Shown: positions 19,577-28,911, counted from the stretch's first letter. The stretch is DNA of 64,000 bases from JAAXQD01 sp963790095 (GCA_963790095.1 CAWBNO010000012.1:62001-126000), one strand, 5' to 3'. Numbers and translations: made by a program. The notes: generated by a model from the sequence alone, not told the origin.

Positions 19577-20792
19577 TTAAAATGTAATAACGAATTTTTC
19601 AGTTTTTTCATTATATACTGCCAATAGATACCAGGCAAGAAAAAAGGCCACATAAAACACCGGCGTCCACGTCCAGGTCAGCACATCGACCACATAGACA
19701 CCCTTACCCAGAAACGGTCCCAGTGCGGTGGTTTTTACGGCATTTTTGAAGAATGGATATACCGTACAAAAACCGACGATGGCCAGCCAGACTTTGGTGT
19801 TGCCTTCGCCGGCCCGCCACAAACCGGAGCTGGCGCAAGCACCCGCGATCACCATCCCGAGGCCGAATATGCCGCCGCCTATAAGACTTCCCAGCCAGAA
19901 GCGGTGGTCGATCCCATGGGTCTCCGGCTGGAAGAAACCATACTTGATGACTGCCGAACCGGCGCTGTATATGATCAGGCTCAAAATCACCGCCTTGACC
20001 ATTTCGTAATCGCCGGTCATAAAAGGATTTCTAAAGGTGCGCTGGAGGCAAAAGCGGGACCGCTGCATGAAAAAACCGACCCAGAGACCGAAAAAGGCCA
20101 TCCCTCCGACTACAGTTTTATCAAAAGCCGAATACACATAAAAGGAAAGGCAGATCAAGATATAGATGCCGCCCCCGATATACGGATACACCTTGCTCCA
20201 GTCGATCCGCGGGGTTTTTTTGTCTTCCATCGGTTTTTGAGTGGGTATTTTGACCGGCCAGTTCAGCATTTCCCAGATGAGGTATTTAACGCCCACTATC
20301 GAGCCGAGTGCAAGACCGATCATCATCATGAAACCGCCCATGGAAAATACCCCCACAGCCGTGTAAAACCCGCCTTCGATGCATCCGTTGGCAAAAGTAG
20401 AGCCTATTCCCATTAAAGCGCCTCCGAGAAACCCTTTAACATACTCACGGCGCGGCGCAAGGTAGGTGCTGAACTGTCCTTTCATCATCGAAGCACCCGT
20501 TGCGCCTAATATCATCCCAATGTTCATAACCGAAACCGGATGGATCCAGGGGGTCAGCGGCGCCTCCTTTAATCCGGCCAATTTCCCGAAAGCCCAAATA
20601 GTAGTACAACTGGTTACCCCAGTTGCCGTATCCTGAAGAAATCCCCCAGGGATATCGCCAGAGAAAAATCAGTATTGCCAGAATCCCCAGCCCGATGCCG
20701 GCCACCCATAAGGGCATGTCCTTTATGAAAATAAAATTGTAACCTCTTTTTATTTCTTTCCAGATTTGACTGCTTAAACTCGTTTGTTCCAA
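19577..20792 (-). CDS. YeeE/YedE-family sulfur-compound permease (frameshift near 20590)
   Basis: Integral membrane transporter of the thiosulfate/sulfur uptake family. Two internal repeats carry the conserved cysteines: NGCIEGGFYTAVG in the first half and GACASSGLWRAGEG in the second. The N-terminal helix (residues 20-45) is in another frame from the rest; removing one G from CGGGAAA near 20587-20593 joins them into 404 residues, matching the intact 399-residue paralogue at 50.9 kb. The start is taken as TTG 20792 because AAGGAGG lies 8 bases upstream. First gene of the operon with TusA, DsrEFH-like proteins and the cytochrome. Confidence 0.83.
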
Positions 20793-20983
20793 TGGCGAAA
20801 CCTCCTTCGTATTTCTTGATCCATTTTTTTTCATCCCCATCAGGTGGGGATTATTGTGTGTAATTTTTTCAGATTGAAGCCCACCGCAGCCCCGTAAAGG
20901 GGGATTTGTGTTGAATTCCAACACGCTGATAGGGGAGCAACGCTGTTGCTTAAAAAAAACGAACGAATTTTCAAGACACTTTA

Positions 20984-20999
20984 TGCATTTTTTGTACCA
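20984..20999 (-). promoter_or_regulatory. Candidate sigma54 promoter for the YeeE-TusA operon
   Basis: On the minus strand TGGTACAAAAAATGCA has GG-N10-GC spacing and fits TGGYAC-N5-WTGCA. It lies 190 bp upstream of the TTG start. The palindrome at 21249 is 250 bp further upstream. Confidence 0.45.
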
Positions 21000-21093
21000 T
21001 TATGTATTATAAGCTTGACCCTATGGGAGAAATATTCTTGGGAAAATATTTTTTGATCCACAATGTCAAATGGTTTTAAGGTTTTAATCCACC

Positions 21094-21109
21094 TGGTCAT
21101 CAAATTGCG
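21094..21109 (+). promoter_or_regulatory. Candidate sigma54 promoter facing the multihaem cytochrome operon
   Basis: TGGTCATCAAATTGCG has GG-N10-GC spacing with a perfect TTGC -12 element. It would give a leader of nearly 480 nt before the cytochrome start, which is long, so the call is tentative. It is back to back with the minus-strand candidate at 20984. Confidence 0.35.
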
Positions 21110-21248
21110 TTGCATCAGACAAAAAAAATATGGGGTCTCCATATGCCCTAATGTACAGGTTTAAATGTTTCCAGGCGTCCACTGGAACCCGCGTTCAATA
21201 TGAATTTAAAAAAAATGCCGTCGGTCATGTTTCAGTTTTCGGTATATG

Positions 21249-21261
21249 TTCCAAAATGGAA
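21249..21261. promoter_or_regulatory. Palindromic operator/enhancer site (B)
   Basis: TTCCA-AAA-TGGAA, a perfect 5-3-5 palindrome in the 811 bp divergent region between the YeeE-TusA operon and the cytochrome operon. A looser TTCCA...TGGAA pair with a 9 bp spacer lies at 21170-21188. The rest of the region shows no credible gene. Confidence 0.45.
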
Positions 21262-21603
21262 TCTTGCATTTCATCATTCTTTTTTGGCGACACACTTCTT
21301 AATGAACATGTAAAGTAGCCCTTAATAGCAAAACGTCAAAACCGGGACCCATTATTTTTTTTCTGCATTATAAATACGGTTCTTGGGGCAAAGGTCTAAA
21401 ACGAACCCTGGAAAATTCAGATGTAACCGGCTTTAAAGAGATGAGTCGTTTCAGCGGCATCGGCTTGTTTTCGGTCTTGACATGGTGACGTGCCATGCGT
21501 TACGAAGAACAGCCGCGCAATTTTCAACAGATTTCCGGTTACCGGATGACGGCGGATCCAGGATGTTTTCCCTTACCTTATTTAAACGCGCTTTCTTTCC
21601 AAA

Positions 21604-23526
21604 ATGTTACTAAAAAGACCTGGTACCATAAGTTCCTACTTGAACCGAAAGGTTATCCTGTTGCTTGTTTTGCAGGCCGGTATCATTATTTCGTTGTCCG
21701 GCTATTATGCCTGGAACCAGAGTTCAGCCGAATGCGTTCGATGCCATTCGGACCGAGAAAAACTGACGGAACTGGGCCATCCTGAATTTTACGTTACGCC
21801 GGAAATGGTCTCCGAACAAAGCAAACACACAACTGCCGAATGCAGGGATTGTCATCTGGGTAAAGGCCGCGCAACGGATAAAGACCAGGCCCATAAAGGC
21901 ATGCTGAAAATGCTGGTGATCGGTGATGAGGCCGACCTCAAACCCAGAAAAGTTTTCTATCCATCCCCCTTACAACCCACCGGCGGGGACCGATTGTTCG
22001 AATTGATTCCCAAAGTGGCCACCACCGGCGGGTTTCGATACCCATATGAAGTTCGAACCATCCTCTGGCATGACCGGAACCCGGAGACTTACAATTTCGA
22101 TCCAAAACTGGCCCGTAAAACTTGTGGTAAATCCGGCTGTCATCCTGAGCAGCTAAAGCAATTCAACACCACCCTGATGGCCACCAATTTTCGTCAACGC
22201 ACCATGAAAACATGGATGGATCCCTACGGCCCTCACAACTGCGGCCCTTCGTTTGCCGACCTCCCGCCCCGGGAGATTCTGACAGCGTCCGGTTTTGATC
22301 GTCAAAATACCGAAAAAATTCGTCAAAACCTTAATGTTCCGTTCACCCAAAAGCAGGCCGAGGACAAACAAAGGATCTGCAATACTTGCCATGCCGGGTG
22401 TCTCGATTGTCACTTTACCCCCCAGGCGAATCAGCCCCACCGGTTCAGCAAAACACCCAAATCCGAAAGTTGCAGCGGATTCGGCCGCAGCAGCCAGTGC
22501 CATTCGGGCTCCATGGAGAGCCGGAGAGGCGAGACGTATGTGGGGGGAGATTACGCAATCCCTTCGGGGATGGCGTCTGATGTGCATTATAAAAATAATA
22601 TCCATTGCATAGACTGCCATGCTACGGGTAAGAAAGGGATGGGTGATATGCAAAGAAAGGCTGATTGCCAGGACTGCCACACCGAAATTTCGGCGGCGCA
22701 TGCCGGGGGGATCCATAAAAATCTTGATTGCGCCGCCTGCCATGTGAATGCCTTGGGGGGGTATCAGGTCACCATCTGGGGACCGGGGTTTTTTGCGGAT
22801 ACCAAAAATCCATTCTATAAATACGCCCTTTATTACGGCATCCAAAAGCCGCCGATCCTGATGAAAGACCAGCAGGGGATCTGGATGCCGGTAAAAATAA
22901 TGCCCCATGCCGTTGGAAACATTAAGCAGGAAGTGCCGCCGTCTTCAACGGTGAATTTCAGATGGCCGGCCGGAGAAACCCGGGACGCCTATTACATCGT
23001 GGGCACTTTCGACGGGCTCCCGGAGAACAACAACCACCTGTTATGGCTCGAAATACAACAGGCCGCTCACCCTTATGGCAAGGGGCGATCGTGTGAGAGT
23101 TGCCACCGGGAACAACAGACCTCGGTATCCACCTGGGAGTTTCTCGACGGTCAGGGAACCGAGGAGACCTTCAGCGGTGCATATGAAATCGTGGCAGATC
23201 AGAAGGCCCTCCGTATACAGAATATGCGCAACACTTCACCGATACGCCCTTTTGAGGATTATCATCTGAGTGATTTCGCCTCCTGGGTATTTTTAAAAGA
23301 TAAATGGAGAATGGAAGGAGATTTTAGTATCAAGACCGATGCTACCAAATACCTACGTTACCTGGATAAATACCAAACCCTGGCCGCAAAACTGAAAAAA
23401 CTCGACCAAACTGCCGAGACCCTGGATCCGAAAGCACTCCGCCGCTATCAAAATATCAAAGGGGCGGCCCTTCACAATGTGGCGGATGAAACGGCTGTAT
23501 CGCGTCTGAATGCCTATTATAGATGA
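21604..23526 (+). CDS. Membrane-anchored multihaem cytochrome c (module A, 8 or more haems)
   Basis: A 640-residue protein with an N-terminal membrane helix (about residues 17-36) and a large periplasmic domain. Eight canonical CxxCH sites are visible (CVRCH, CRDCH, CNTCH, CLDCH, CIDCH, CQDCH, CAACH, CESCH). CGKSGCH (CX4CH) and a C-X8-CH segment may bind further haems. It is the first gene of a four-gene set with Rieske, cytochrome b and subunit IV-like proteins. It occupies the place of cytochrome c1/f and probably takes electrons from the Rieske centre. No clear ribosome-binding site precedes the ATG, so the exact start is uncertain. Confidence 0.87.
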   Translation: MLLKRPGTISSYLNRKVILLLVLQAGIIISLSGYYAWNQSSAECVRCHSDREKLTELGHPEFYVTPEMVSEQSKHTTAECRDCHLGKGRATDKDQAHKGMLKMLVIGDEADLKPRKVFYPSPLQPTGGDRLFELIPKVATTGGFRYPYEVRTILWHDRNPETYNFDPKLARKTCGKSGCHPEQLKQFNTTLMATNFRQRTMKTWMDPYGPHNCGPSFADLPPREILTASGFDRQNTEKIRQNLNVPFTQKQAEDKQRICNTCHAGCLDCHFTPQANQPHRFSKTPKSESCSGFGRSSQCHSGSMESRRGETYVGGDYAIPSGMASDVHYKNNIHCIDCHATGKKGMGDMQRKADCQDCHTEISAAHAGGIHKNLDCAACHVNALGGYQVTIWGPGFFADTKNPFYKYALYYGIQKPPILMKDQQGIWMPVKIMPHAVGNIKQEVPPSSTVNFRWPAGETRDAYYIVGTFDGLPENNNHLLWLEIQQAAHPYGKGRSCESCHREQQTSVSTWEFLDGQGTEETFSGAYEIVADQKALRIQNMRNTSPIRPFEDYHLSDFASWVFLKDKWRMEGDFSIKTDATKYLRYLDKYQTLAAKLKKLDQTAETLDPKALRRYQNIKGAALHNVADETAVSRLNAYYR

Positions 23527-23531
23527 TTTAA

Positions 23532-24054
23532 ATGTCAGAAATTACAAAAAAAAATGATAGAAGATCTTTTTTGAAGAAGGTCTGTATTCTATTTTCTTTT
23601 ATCGGTTTATGTATAATGGCCGGTGTATATTTGCTCTTTGCCTTTCCAAGTCGAATTACGGAAAAAAAAGGACCTGTATGTCTACGCCTGTGACACGGCG
23701 GAATTGCCGGTCCAAGGGGTTCGACGATATTATATCGATTATCCGTTGCGGGGCAAAACCGTCACCAAGAAATTTTTCATCGTAAACACAAGTAAAGAAT
23801 TGATCGCTTTTTCATCGGGTTGCACGCATCTGGGTTGTTTGATAAACTGGAACCGAACCGAAAACAAATTTATGTGTCCCTGCCACGGCGGACAGTACGA
23901 TATGCTTGGGAATGTGGTGGCGGGGCCGCCTCCGGCACCTTTGAACCGCCTGCCCCTGAAAATTGAAGGGGAGAAGGCATATATCGGTTTGCGGGTATTA
24001 AGGAAGACCCTATGGGGAATTTTTTTGGATGGCTCGATCGTAACTTCGGAATAA
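23532..24054 (+). CDS. Rieske iron-sulfur protein (module A, frameshift at the A8 run near 23670)
   Basis: Starts at 23532, 5 bp after the cytochrome gene, with a twin-arginine-type motif (DRRSFLKK) and one membrane helix. Removing one A from the run of eight A at about 23664-23671 joins this N-terminus to the main domain, giving 173 residues. The 2Fe-2S ligands lie in CTHLGC and CPCHGG, with the usual tryptophan-free loop. Its 3' end overlaps the cytochrome b start by 43 bp, which is unusually long and may reflect one more base error near the end. Transfers electrons from quinol at the cytochrome b Qo site to the multihaem cytochrome. Confidence 0.87.
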
Positions 24055-24659
24055 AAAAACCGCACCGCCGGTTCCTGTATCGGTCCATTCCAGAGGGGGT
24101 CAATTATTTCTTTTGTTTGGGCGGAATTGCATTTACGCTGTTTATCATGCTCTTTGCCAGCGGTCTGATGCTCGCCATTTATTATGTGCCTTCGGAGAGC
24201 GAAGCGTTTGCCAGTATTTTACGCATCGATAATGAGGTGCGCTTCGGCTGGTTTATCCGGTCGTTTCACAAATGGTCGGCCAATTTGTTTATTGTGACCA
24301 TCGTTCTTCATACCATCAGAGTTTTTGTCTATAAAGCCTATCGTCATCCCCGGGAGCTGAACTGGATCGCAGGATCGTTGATTTTGATTCTGGCATTCGC
24401 CTCGGGGTTTACCGGATATTTGTTGCCCTGGGATCAGAAGGCCTACTGGGCCACTGAAGTCGGCACCTCCATGGCGCGAACCGTACCGCTATTGGGCCCT
24501 TTCTCTGGCGATTTCCTCCGGGGCGGCGAAGACATCACGGGTGCCACCCTGGTTCGGTTCTATGCCATCCATGTCCTCTATATTCCTCTTTTTATTTGCC
24601 TGTTATTGTGGGCGCATTTCCATTTGGTCAAACAGCAGGGTGTAAAAGGGGGCTTGTAA
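24012..24659 (+). CDS. Cytochrome b6-like subunit (module A)
   Basis: A 215-residue, four-helix cytochrome b N-terminal domain. Haem ligands are H86/H100 (14 apart) and H187/H202 (15 apart); the second spacing is that of b6-type proteins rather than bc1. GYLLPWDQKAYWA marks the Qo-side loop. It is followed 1 bp later by the subunit IV-like gene, so the cytochrome b is split as in b6f complexes. Membrane quinol oxidation coupled to proton release is the expected role. Confidence 0.92.
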   Translation: MGNFFGWLDRNFGIKKPHRRFLYRSIPEGVNYFFCLGGIAFTLFIMLFASGLMLAIYYVPSESEAFASILRIDNEVRFGWFIRSFHKWSANLFIVTIVLHTIRVFVYKAYRHPRELNWIAGSLILILAFASGFTGYLLPWDQKAYWATEVGTSMARTVPLLGPFSGDFLRGGEDITGATLVRFYAIHVLYIPLFICLLLWAHFHLVKQQGVKGGL

Positions 24660-24660
24660 T

Positions 24661-25032
24661 ATGAAACGACAAAACGAATTCTATCCCGATTATCTCATTG
24701 AAATCCTTTTGGTTGTCTTTTTAATTGTCGAGTTGATCGTTATCCTCGCACTGTTGTATCCACCGGCCATCGGCCGGCAAATCGATTTTTCCACACCATT
24801 TAGCCCCAGGCCCGAGTGGTATTTTCTCTGGCTGTATCAACTCATCCGTTATTTCCCCGGCAGTCGGATCGTCATCGGTACGACGGTGATTCCGCTGGCG
24901 GCTGTTTTGGTGCTTATTTTGATTCCTTTTATTGACAAAGGCAAGTTGGGCAGGTTAAAGGTTGTGGTGATCGGAATTCTTTTGCTGCTTTCGTCGGTGA
25001 TACTCACCGGCATCGCGGTGCTGATCCCCTAA
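24661..25032 (+). CDS. Cytochrome b C-terminal (subunit IV/PetD-like) protein (module A)
   Basis: A 123-residue protein with three hydrophobic helices and the PEWY motif (RPEWYFLWLYQL) of the quinol-oxidation site. It starts immediately after the cytochrome b6-like gene and closes the operon. With the preceding genes it makes a complete Rieske/cytochrome b complex whose c-type partner is the multihaem protein. Confidence 0.9.
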   Translation: MKRQNEFYPDYLIEILLVVFLIVELIVILALLYPPAIGRQIDFSTPFSPRPEWYFLWLYQLIRYFPGSRIVIGTTVIPLAAVLVLILIPFIDKGKLGRLKVVVIGILLLLSSVILTGIAVLIP

Positions 25033-25063
25033 CGGTTTGTGAACGCCCCATCGCCCCTTCCGA

Positions 25064-25098
25064 ATCCATTTTGGAATTACAATCATTCCAAAATGGAA
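25064..25098. promoter_or_regulatory. Paired palindromic operator/enhancer sites (C1, C2)
   Basis: ATCCA-TTT-TGGAA at 25064-25076 and TTCCA-AAA-TGGAA at 25086-25098, 22 bp centre to centre. Together they also form a 12 bp inverted repeat (CCATTTTGGAAT / ATTCCAAAATGG), so a hairpin after the cytochrome operon is an alternative reading; no T run follows. They lie 99 bp upstream of a sigma54-like promoter. Confidence 0.5.
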
Positions 25099-25195
25099 AG
25101 TTACGGGGCTCGCGCATTGGTTTGAAACGTGCCGGCATGTTGAATATCCCCCTGGATACCCCATTGTATTCGATAATTTCAAAATATAATGAGAA

Positions 25196-25213
25196 TTGGC
25201 ATAGATTTTGGAT
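25196..25213 (+). promoter_or_regulatory. Candidate sigma54 promoter of the methyltransferase operon
   Basis: TTGGCATAGATTTTGGAT resembles the rhodanese-gene candidate (shared TTGGCATA core) with GG-N10-GG spacing; the -12 element is TTGG rather than TTGC. A second possible element, TGGCCGCTTCATTGAA with GG-N10-GA spacing, lies at 25255-25270. Either is upstream of the methyltransferase start at 25403. Confidence 0.4.
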
Positions 25214-25402
25214 ATGGTTTTATAAAATATTTATGTTTCTTCAAATTATTTCTGTGGCCGCTTCATTGAATAACCGGAAAATACGGACGGGAACACCCAA
25301 AAAAAATATAAAATGCGTCATTTGAATCGGGAAAACAGTTAAATAAGGTGTTTAAACAGTTTAAACATATGAAATTTTAATTTTTTCAGAGGAGGAGAAT
25401 CT

Positions 25403-26551
25403 ATGATCTACGATATGTACGGCAACACCCAGGAAGTGACCCCTTACGAGAGACTGATGGGAGCGTTAAACGGCGAGAAAACCGACCGTGTTGCGGTCAA
25501 CTACTATCCCCGATGGGCCGCATTGGAATATGCCGGTGTTACCTTTAAACAGGCCTGGGACAATCCGGATCTGTATGTCAAGGCACAAATTCAGGCTCAG
25601 GAACGGTTTCAATATGACTGCATCATCGATTACGACATGATGGGTCCTGTGGAAGAAGCCATGGGCGCAAAACTCAAGTACCCGGAAAACGATGTTCCCC
25701 AGATTGCCGAACCTCTCATCAAGACCAAAGAGGACATGAAAAACGTAAAATGGAAACTCGATCCCCGCAAAGACGGCAATATGCCCAAAGTGCTTTACGT
25801 GGTTCGGCGTCTCAAAGAAGAGTTGCTCAAACGGGGCCGGGGAACCCAGCATGTACCCATCATGACCTGGGGGAGCTGTCCTTCCCGAACCGCGGCCTGT
25901 CTGACCGGGTTTAAAGAGTGGTTTTTGATCGTCGCAAGAGATCCTGACTGGGCGGTGGAACTGATGGAACGGGCCCTGGACGGGTGGCTCCAGCTGGTTA
26001 TCGCGGCATGGGAAGCCGGTGTGGACACTGTATGGGTCAACGATCCGGTCTCTTCCCGGGACTGCATCTCACGGGACCACTACGAAAAGCTGACTCAGCC
26101 GTATGAGCGAAAATTCATTGAAGCCATTCGAAGAGAGACCGGCATGAAAGTTACCATGCACCCCTGCGGCAACTGGCATGATCGAATGGATCTCGTCTAC
26201 CAGAATCAGGCGGACAGCTATTTCCTCGGGCCCATGGACGTCGAAATGTGTACCCGAGTAGCTGTGGAAACCAACGAAAAAGGTCTGTCACGGGTAACAT
26301 CTTTAAACGGTAACGTCGGTGCCGCCACCAAGAGTACCACAGACGGCCAAACAGCCGTTCCGTATGCTACGACCATGAAAAGAGGGAAACCCGAAGACAT
26401 CGAGAAAGAGGCCAAGGCAGTTATCGAAACCGTGGAAGGGGCCGATCTTCGCTGCATTCTGGGGACCAACTGCTGGGATGTCAAAGGTTCTTCTTTTGCC
26501 AATCGCGATGCAATGGTTTACGCTGCTAGAAAATACGGACAGTATAAATAA
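25403..26551 (+). CDS. Uroporphyrinogen-decarboxylase-family corrinoid methyltransferase (MtaA/MtbA-like)
   Basis: A 382-residue UroD-fold enzyme. The MtaA/MtbA group uses a zinc-bound thiolate chemistry to move methyl groups to or from a cognate corrinoid protein. HPCGNWHD in the C-terminal half and the GTNCWD ending provide the likely zinc ligands (His, Cys). It is preceded by GGAGGAG and followed 13 bp later by the corrinoid protein gene, the standard pairing. The substrate cannot be read from sequence; a TRAP transporter downstream suggests import of an organic anion. Confidence 0.87.
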   Translation: MIYDMYGNTQEVTPYERLMGALNGEKTDRVAVNYYPRWAALEYAGVTFKQAWDNPDLYVKAQIQAQERFQYDCIIDYDMMGPVEEAMGAKLKYPENDVPQIAEPLIKTKEDMKNVKWKLDPRKDGNMPKVLYVVRRLKEELLKRGRGTQHVPIMTWGSCPSRTAACLTGFKEWFLIVARDPDWAVELMERALDGWLQLVIAAWEAGVDTVWVNDPVSSRDCISRDHYEKLTQPYERKFIEAIRRETGMKVTMHPCGNWHDRMDLVYQNQADSYFLGPMDVEMCTRVAVETNEKGLSRVTSLNGNVGAATKSTTDGQTAVPYATTMKRGKPEDIEKEAKAVIETVEGADLRCILGTNCWDVKGSSFANRDAMVYAARKYGQYK

Positions 26552-26564
26552 GGAGATCAACGAA

Positions 26565-27215
26565 ATGAGCATCATTGAAGATATAAGAAAGAACGTTTTT
26601 GATGGAGACGAAAACAATACCGTCGAACTGGTTAAAAAAGCGTTGGATGCGGGCAAAACGGCCAAAGAAATTCTGGACGAAGGTCTTGTTGCCGGCCTCC
26701 GTGACTGCGGTGACGGGTTTGAAAAAGGTGAAAAGTTTATCCCTGAGATGCTGCTGTCGTCCGAATCCATGAAGGTCGCCATGGTTGTTCTCAAACCGCT
26801 TCTGCTGGAGGGTTCCGGCGGCTCCGGCGGGATCGGAAGGGCTGTGTTGGCCACCGTGGAGGGCGATGTTCACGATATCGGCCTGGAACTGGTGGGGACC
26901 ATGCTCGAAACCGCAGGCTTCGAAGTCCGAAATATGGGTCCGGATGTACCCACCGAAGATATCGTTGCAGCCGTAAAAGAAGACAATCCGCACATCGTCG
27001 GACTTTCCGCACTGCTGTCCAACACCATGGATATCATGCCCGACGTCATTGATGCCCTGGCAGATGCCGGACTCAGAGATTCGGTAAAAATTATGGTGGG
27101 CGGTGCCCCGGTTAAGCAGGATTTCGCCGATGAAATCGGTGCGGATGGGTGGGCCTACGATGCTGCCAGTGCCGTTCCCAAAGCAAAGGAACTGCGTGCC
27201 CAGCTATCGGATTAA
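26565..27215 (+). CDS. Corrinoid (cobalamin-binding) protein, MtbC/MtaC-like
   Basis: A 216-residue methyl-carrier protein with an N-terminal four-helix cap and a B12-binding Rossmann domain. GDVHDIG provides the cobalt-ligating histidine (DxHxxG); GLSALLSNTM and VGGAPV complete the cobamide site. The start at 26565 follows AGGAG by 9 bases. It accepts methyl groups from the methyltransferase before it, and the RACo-like protein at 11.8 kb could reactivate it when oxidised. Confidence 0.93.
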   Translation: MSIIEDIRKNVFDGDENNTVELVKKALDAGKTAKEILDEGLVAGLRDCGDGFEKGEKFIPEMLLSSESMKVAMVVLKPLLLEGSGGSGGIGRAVLATVEGDVHDIGLELVGTMLETAGFEVRNMGPDVPTEDIVAAVKEDNPHIVGLSALLSNTMDIMPDVIDALADAGLRDSVKIMVGGAPVKQDFADEIGADGWAYDAASAVPKAKELRAQLSD

Positions 27216-27241
27216 ATTGAACAAGGTCCTGAAAACCATTG

Positions 27242-27273
27242 CGGCAGTGAGCCGGCTTGCCGGCTCACTGCCG
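27242..27273. other. Perfect 15-bp inverted repeat (strong hairpin)
   Basis: CGGCAGTGAGCCGGC pairs with GCCGGCTCACTGCCG across a two-base gap, 27 bp after the corrinoid gene. No T run follows, so it may be an RNA-stabilising or attenuating hairpin rather than a terminator between the methyltransferase and transporter parts. Confidence 0.7.
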
Positions 27274-27464
27274 TCACTGCTAATGGGTTCACCTCCATTA
27301 GGCCGACCATCAAGTCGTATCAAGTCGATGTTGTGGTCGTAATTTGTTCGCTTTTTAGATGACTTAAGAGTATGGGCGGTTTTAATTGAAAATTTAAAAA
27401 CCCATGTTCCCAAGTTGTCGGTGATGTTTGGTAGGTAACCCCCAATTAAAAAAGGAGGAACACC

Positions 27465-28827
27465 ATGCAGGAAAAGGACGGGAAAAAGAAAGAAAAACAG
27501 TCTTTAATGGAAAGAACGCTTTCCCGCAGGGATTTTTCGCGAATTGCCATGACATTCGGCGTTACGTCCACACTGTTTGCATGGCAGAGCTTTGCCGATG
27601 CCGGCGTGAACCCGGACGCCCATATGCTGGCCCAAAAGGCCAAGAATATCCAGGATGAACGTTACAAGAGCACCCCGAAGTACGAATTCCGTTATGGTGC
27701 TGCCGGGCACAGTGTCGACACCATGTGGGTGGCCAAAATCGGGACGATGGATTTTGTCCGGGAAGTTGAAGAAAGAACCGACGGGGAAATTCGCATCGAA
27801 CATCTTGGGTCCAACTCCATCTGCGGTGAAATGACCTGCGCTGAAAAGTGCATCCAGGGAATCGTCGATTTTTACGTAGCGTCCACGAATAATTCGTCGA
27901 CCATCTGTCCGTATTTACTCAATCTGGATTGGGGCGCCCTCTGGCCGAACCGGGCCGCCATGTATTCTTTTGCATTCGATCACCGGAGCGAGGATCTCTT
28001 CCGGGAGCCCATGCGGAGACTCTACGGCCTGGAGATGTTGTTCGGCGACTACGGACTCCGGGGCTTTTTCATGAGTAAAAAGAAATTCGGAAAGGGTGCA
28101 CCCCTTGTGGATACCCTGGACAAGCTCAAAGCCACCGGAGCCAAGATCCGAACCACCGGCACCTATTTCGGCCTCATCAGCATGCAGCTCATGGGGGTCA
28201 ACCCGGTAGCGATTTCTTTTGAAGAAGTTGTGGATGCGGTACGACAGGGGGCCATTGACGGCGCCGAAGCCTGGGAGATTCCCTTCAGTATGATCCATTT
28301 CACGGAATATACCGGCCAATTTTTGTACTCTGAAATACTGCTCGGGCAACTGGGTCACCGGCATGAACCATAGAAAACTTAAAAAAATGCCCGAACGGCT
28401 TCAGGAAGCCATCATGGAATCGGCCTATTTGACCCAGGTCGGTGTTCTCGGCAAGGAAGAAGCCTCCATCGCCATCAGATCCGGAGCCGACCAGGAGGAA
28501 CCACCGGTGGGCAGCGAGCACTGGAAGAACAATATCACGAATGTTATCTGGTCCGACGCGGAAATGGAGAAGCTGGAGAAGCTCATCTCACCCAAGTACA
28601 ATAAAGCCGCCTGGGAAAAGCAGATGGTCAAACAGAACAAGTTGTACGGTCGGGGGGATATCTTTGAGAAGATGTATGCCATTGCCCGGGAAGTTCCCCG
28701 AGGCGCCTATGCAATGGATGTTGCGCCCCATCGCTGGTGGAAGCCCAACCCCCCATGGTGGAAAGACGGCGAATGGAAAAGCGGCCAAGGCTATTATGTA
28801 AAGAGCACCAAGAAAAAGGCCGAGTAG
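27465..28827 (+). CDS. TRAP transporter substrate-binding protein DctP family (frameshift near 28350)
   Basis: Periplasmic solute-binding subunit. A twin-arginine motif (SRRDFSRIAM, residues 21-30) suggests export by the Tat route, possibly with a cofactor or as a folded protein. The frame breaks at about 28349-28353; dropping one G from CTGGGTCACC gives LVTGMNHRKL and a continuous 453-residue protein, rather long for DctP (about 340). AAAGGAGG precedes the ATG. The DctQ and DctM subunits follow after the universal stress protein gene. The conserved carboxylate-binding arginine region (GAKIRTTGTYFG) is present, consistent with an organic acid or sulfonate ligand. Confidence 0.85.
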
Positions 28828-28873
28828 CGAAGGATATATCGAAAATTCGCTTTTCGATGATTGAACCCGACTT

Positions 28874-28911
28874 CATGCAGAGCCTCATTCACTCTCAAGA
28901 GGCTCTGCATG
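28874..28911 (+). terminator. Hairpin after the DctP gene
   Basis: CATGCAGAGCCTC at 28874-28886 and GAGGCTCTGCATG at 28899-28911 form a perfect 13 bp stem with a 12 base loop. Only a weak AT-rich tail follows, so it may attenuate rather than stop transcription into the stress-protein gene. Confidence 0.5.

Noticed and set aside
20793..20924. ATG start at 20924 for the YeeE gene
   Set aside because: The TTG at 20792 has an ideal AAGGAGG site, and the added residues have no family counterpart.
21130..21318. Plus-strand frame of 62 codons in the divergent region
   Set aside because: Composition is non-coding, it covers the palindrome at 21249, and no ribosome site is present.
23660..23675. Programmed frameshift in the Rieske gene at the A8 run
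   Set aside because: Other genes here show the same +1 pattern in unrelated runs, so an error is simpler.
27242..27273. Calling the perfect hairpin a standard terminator
   Set aside because: No T run follows on either strand.
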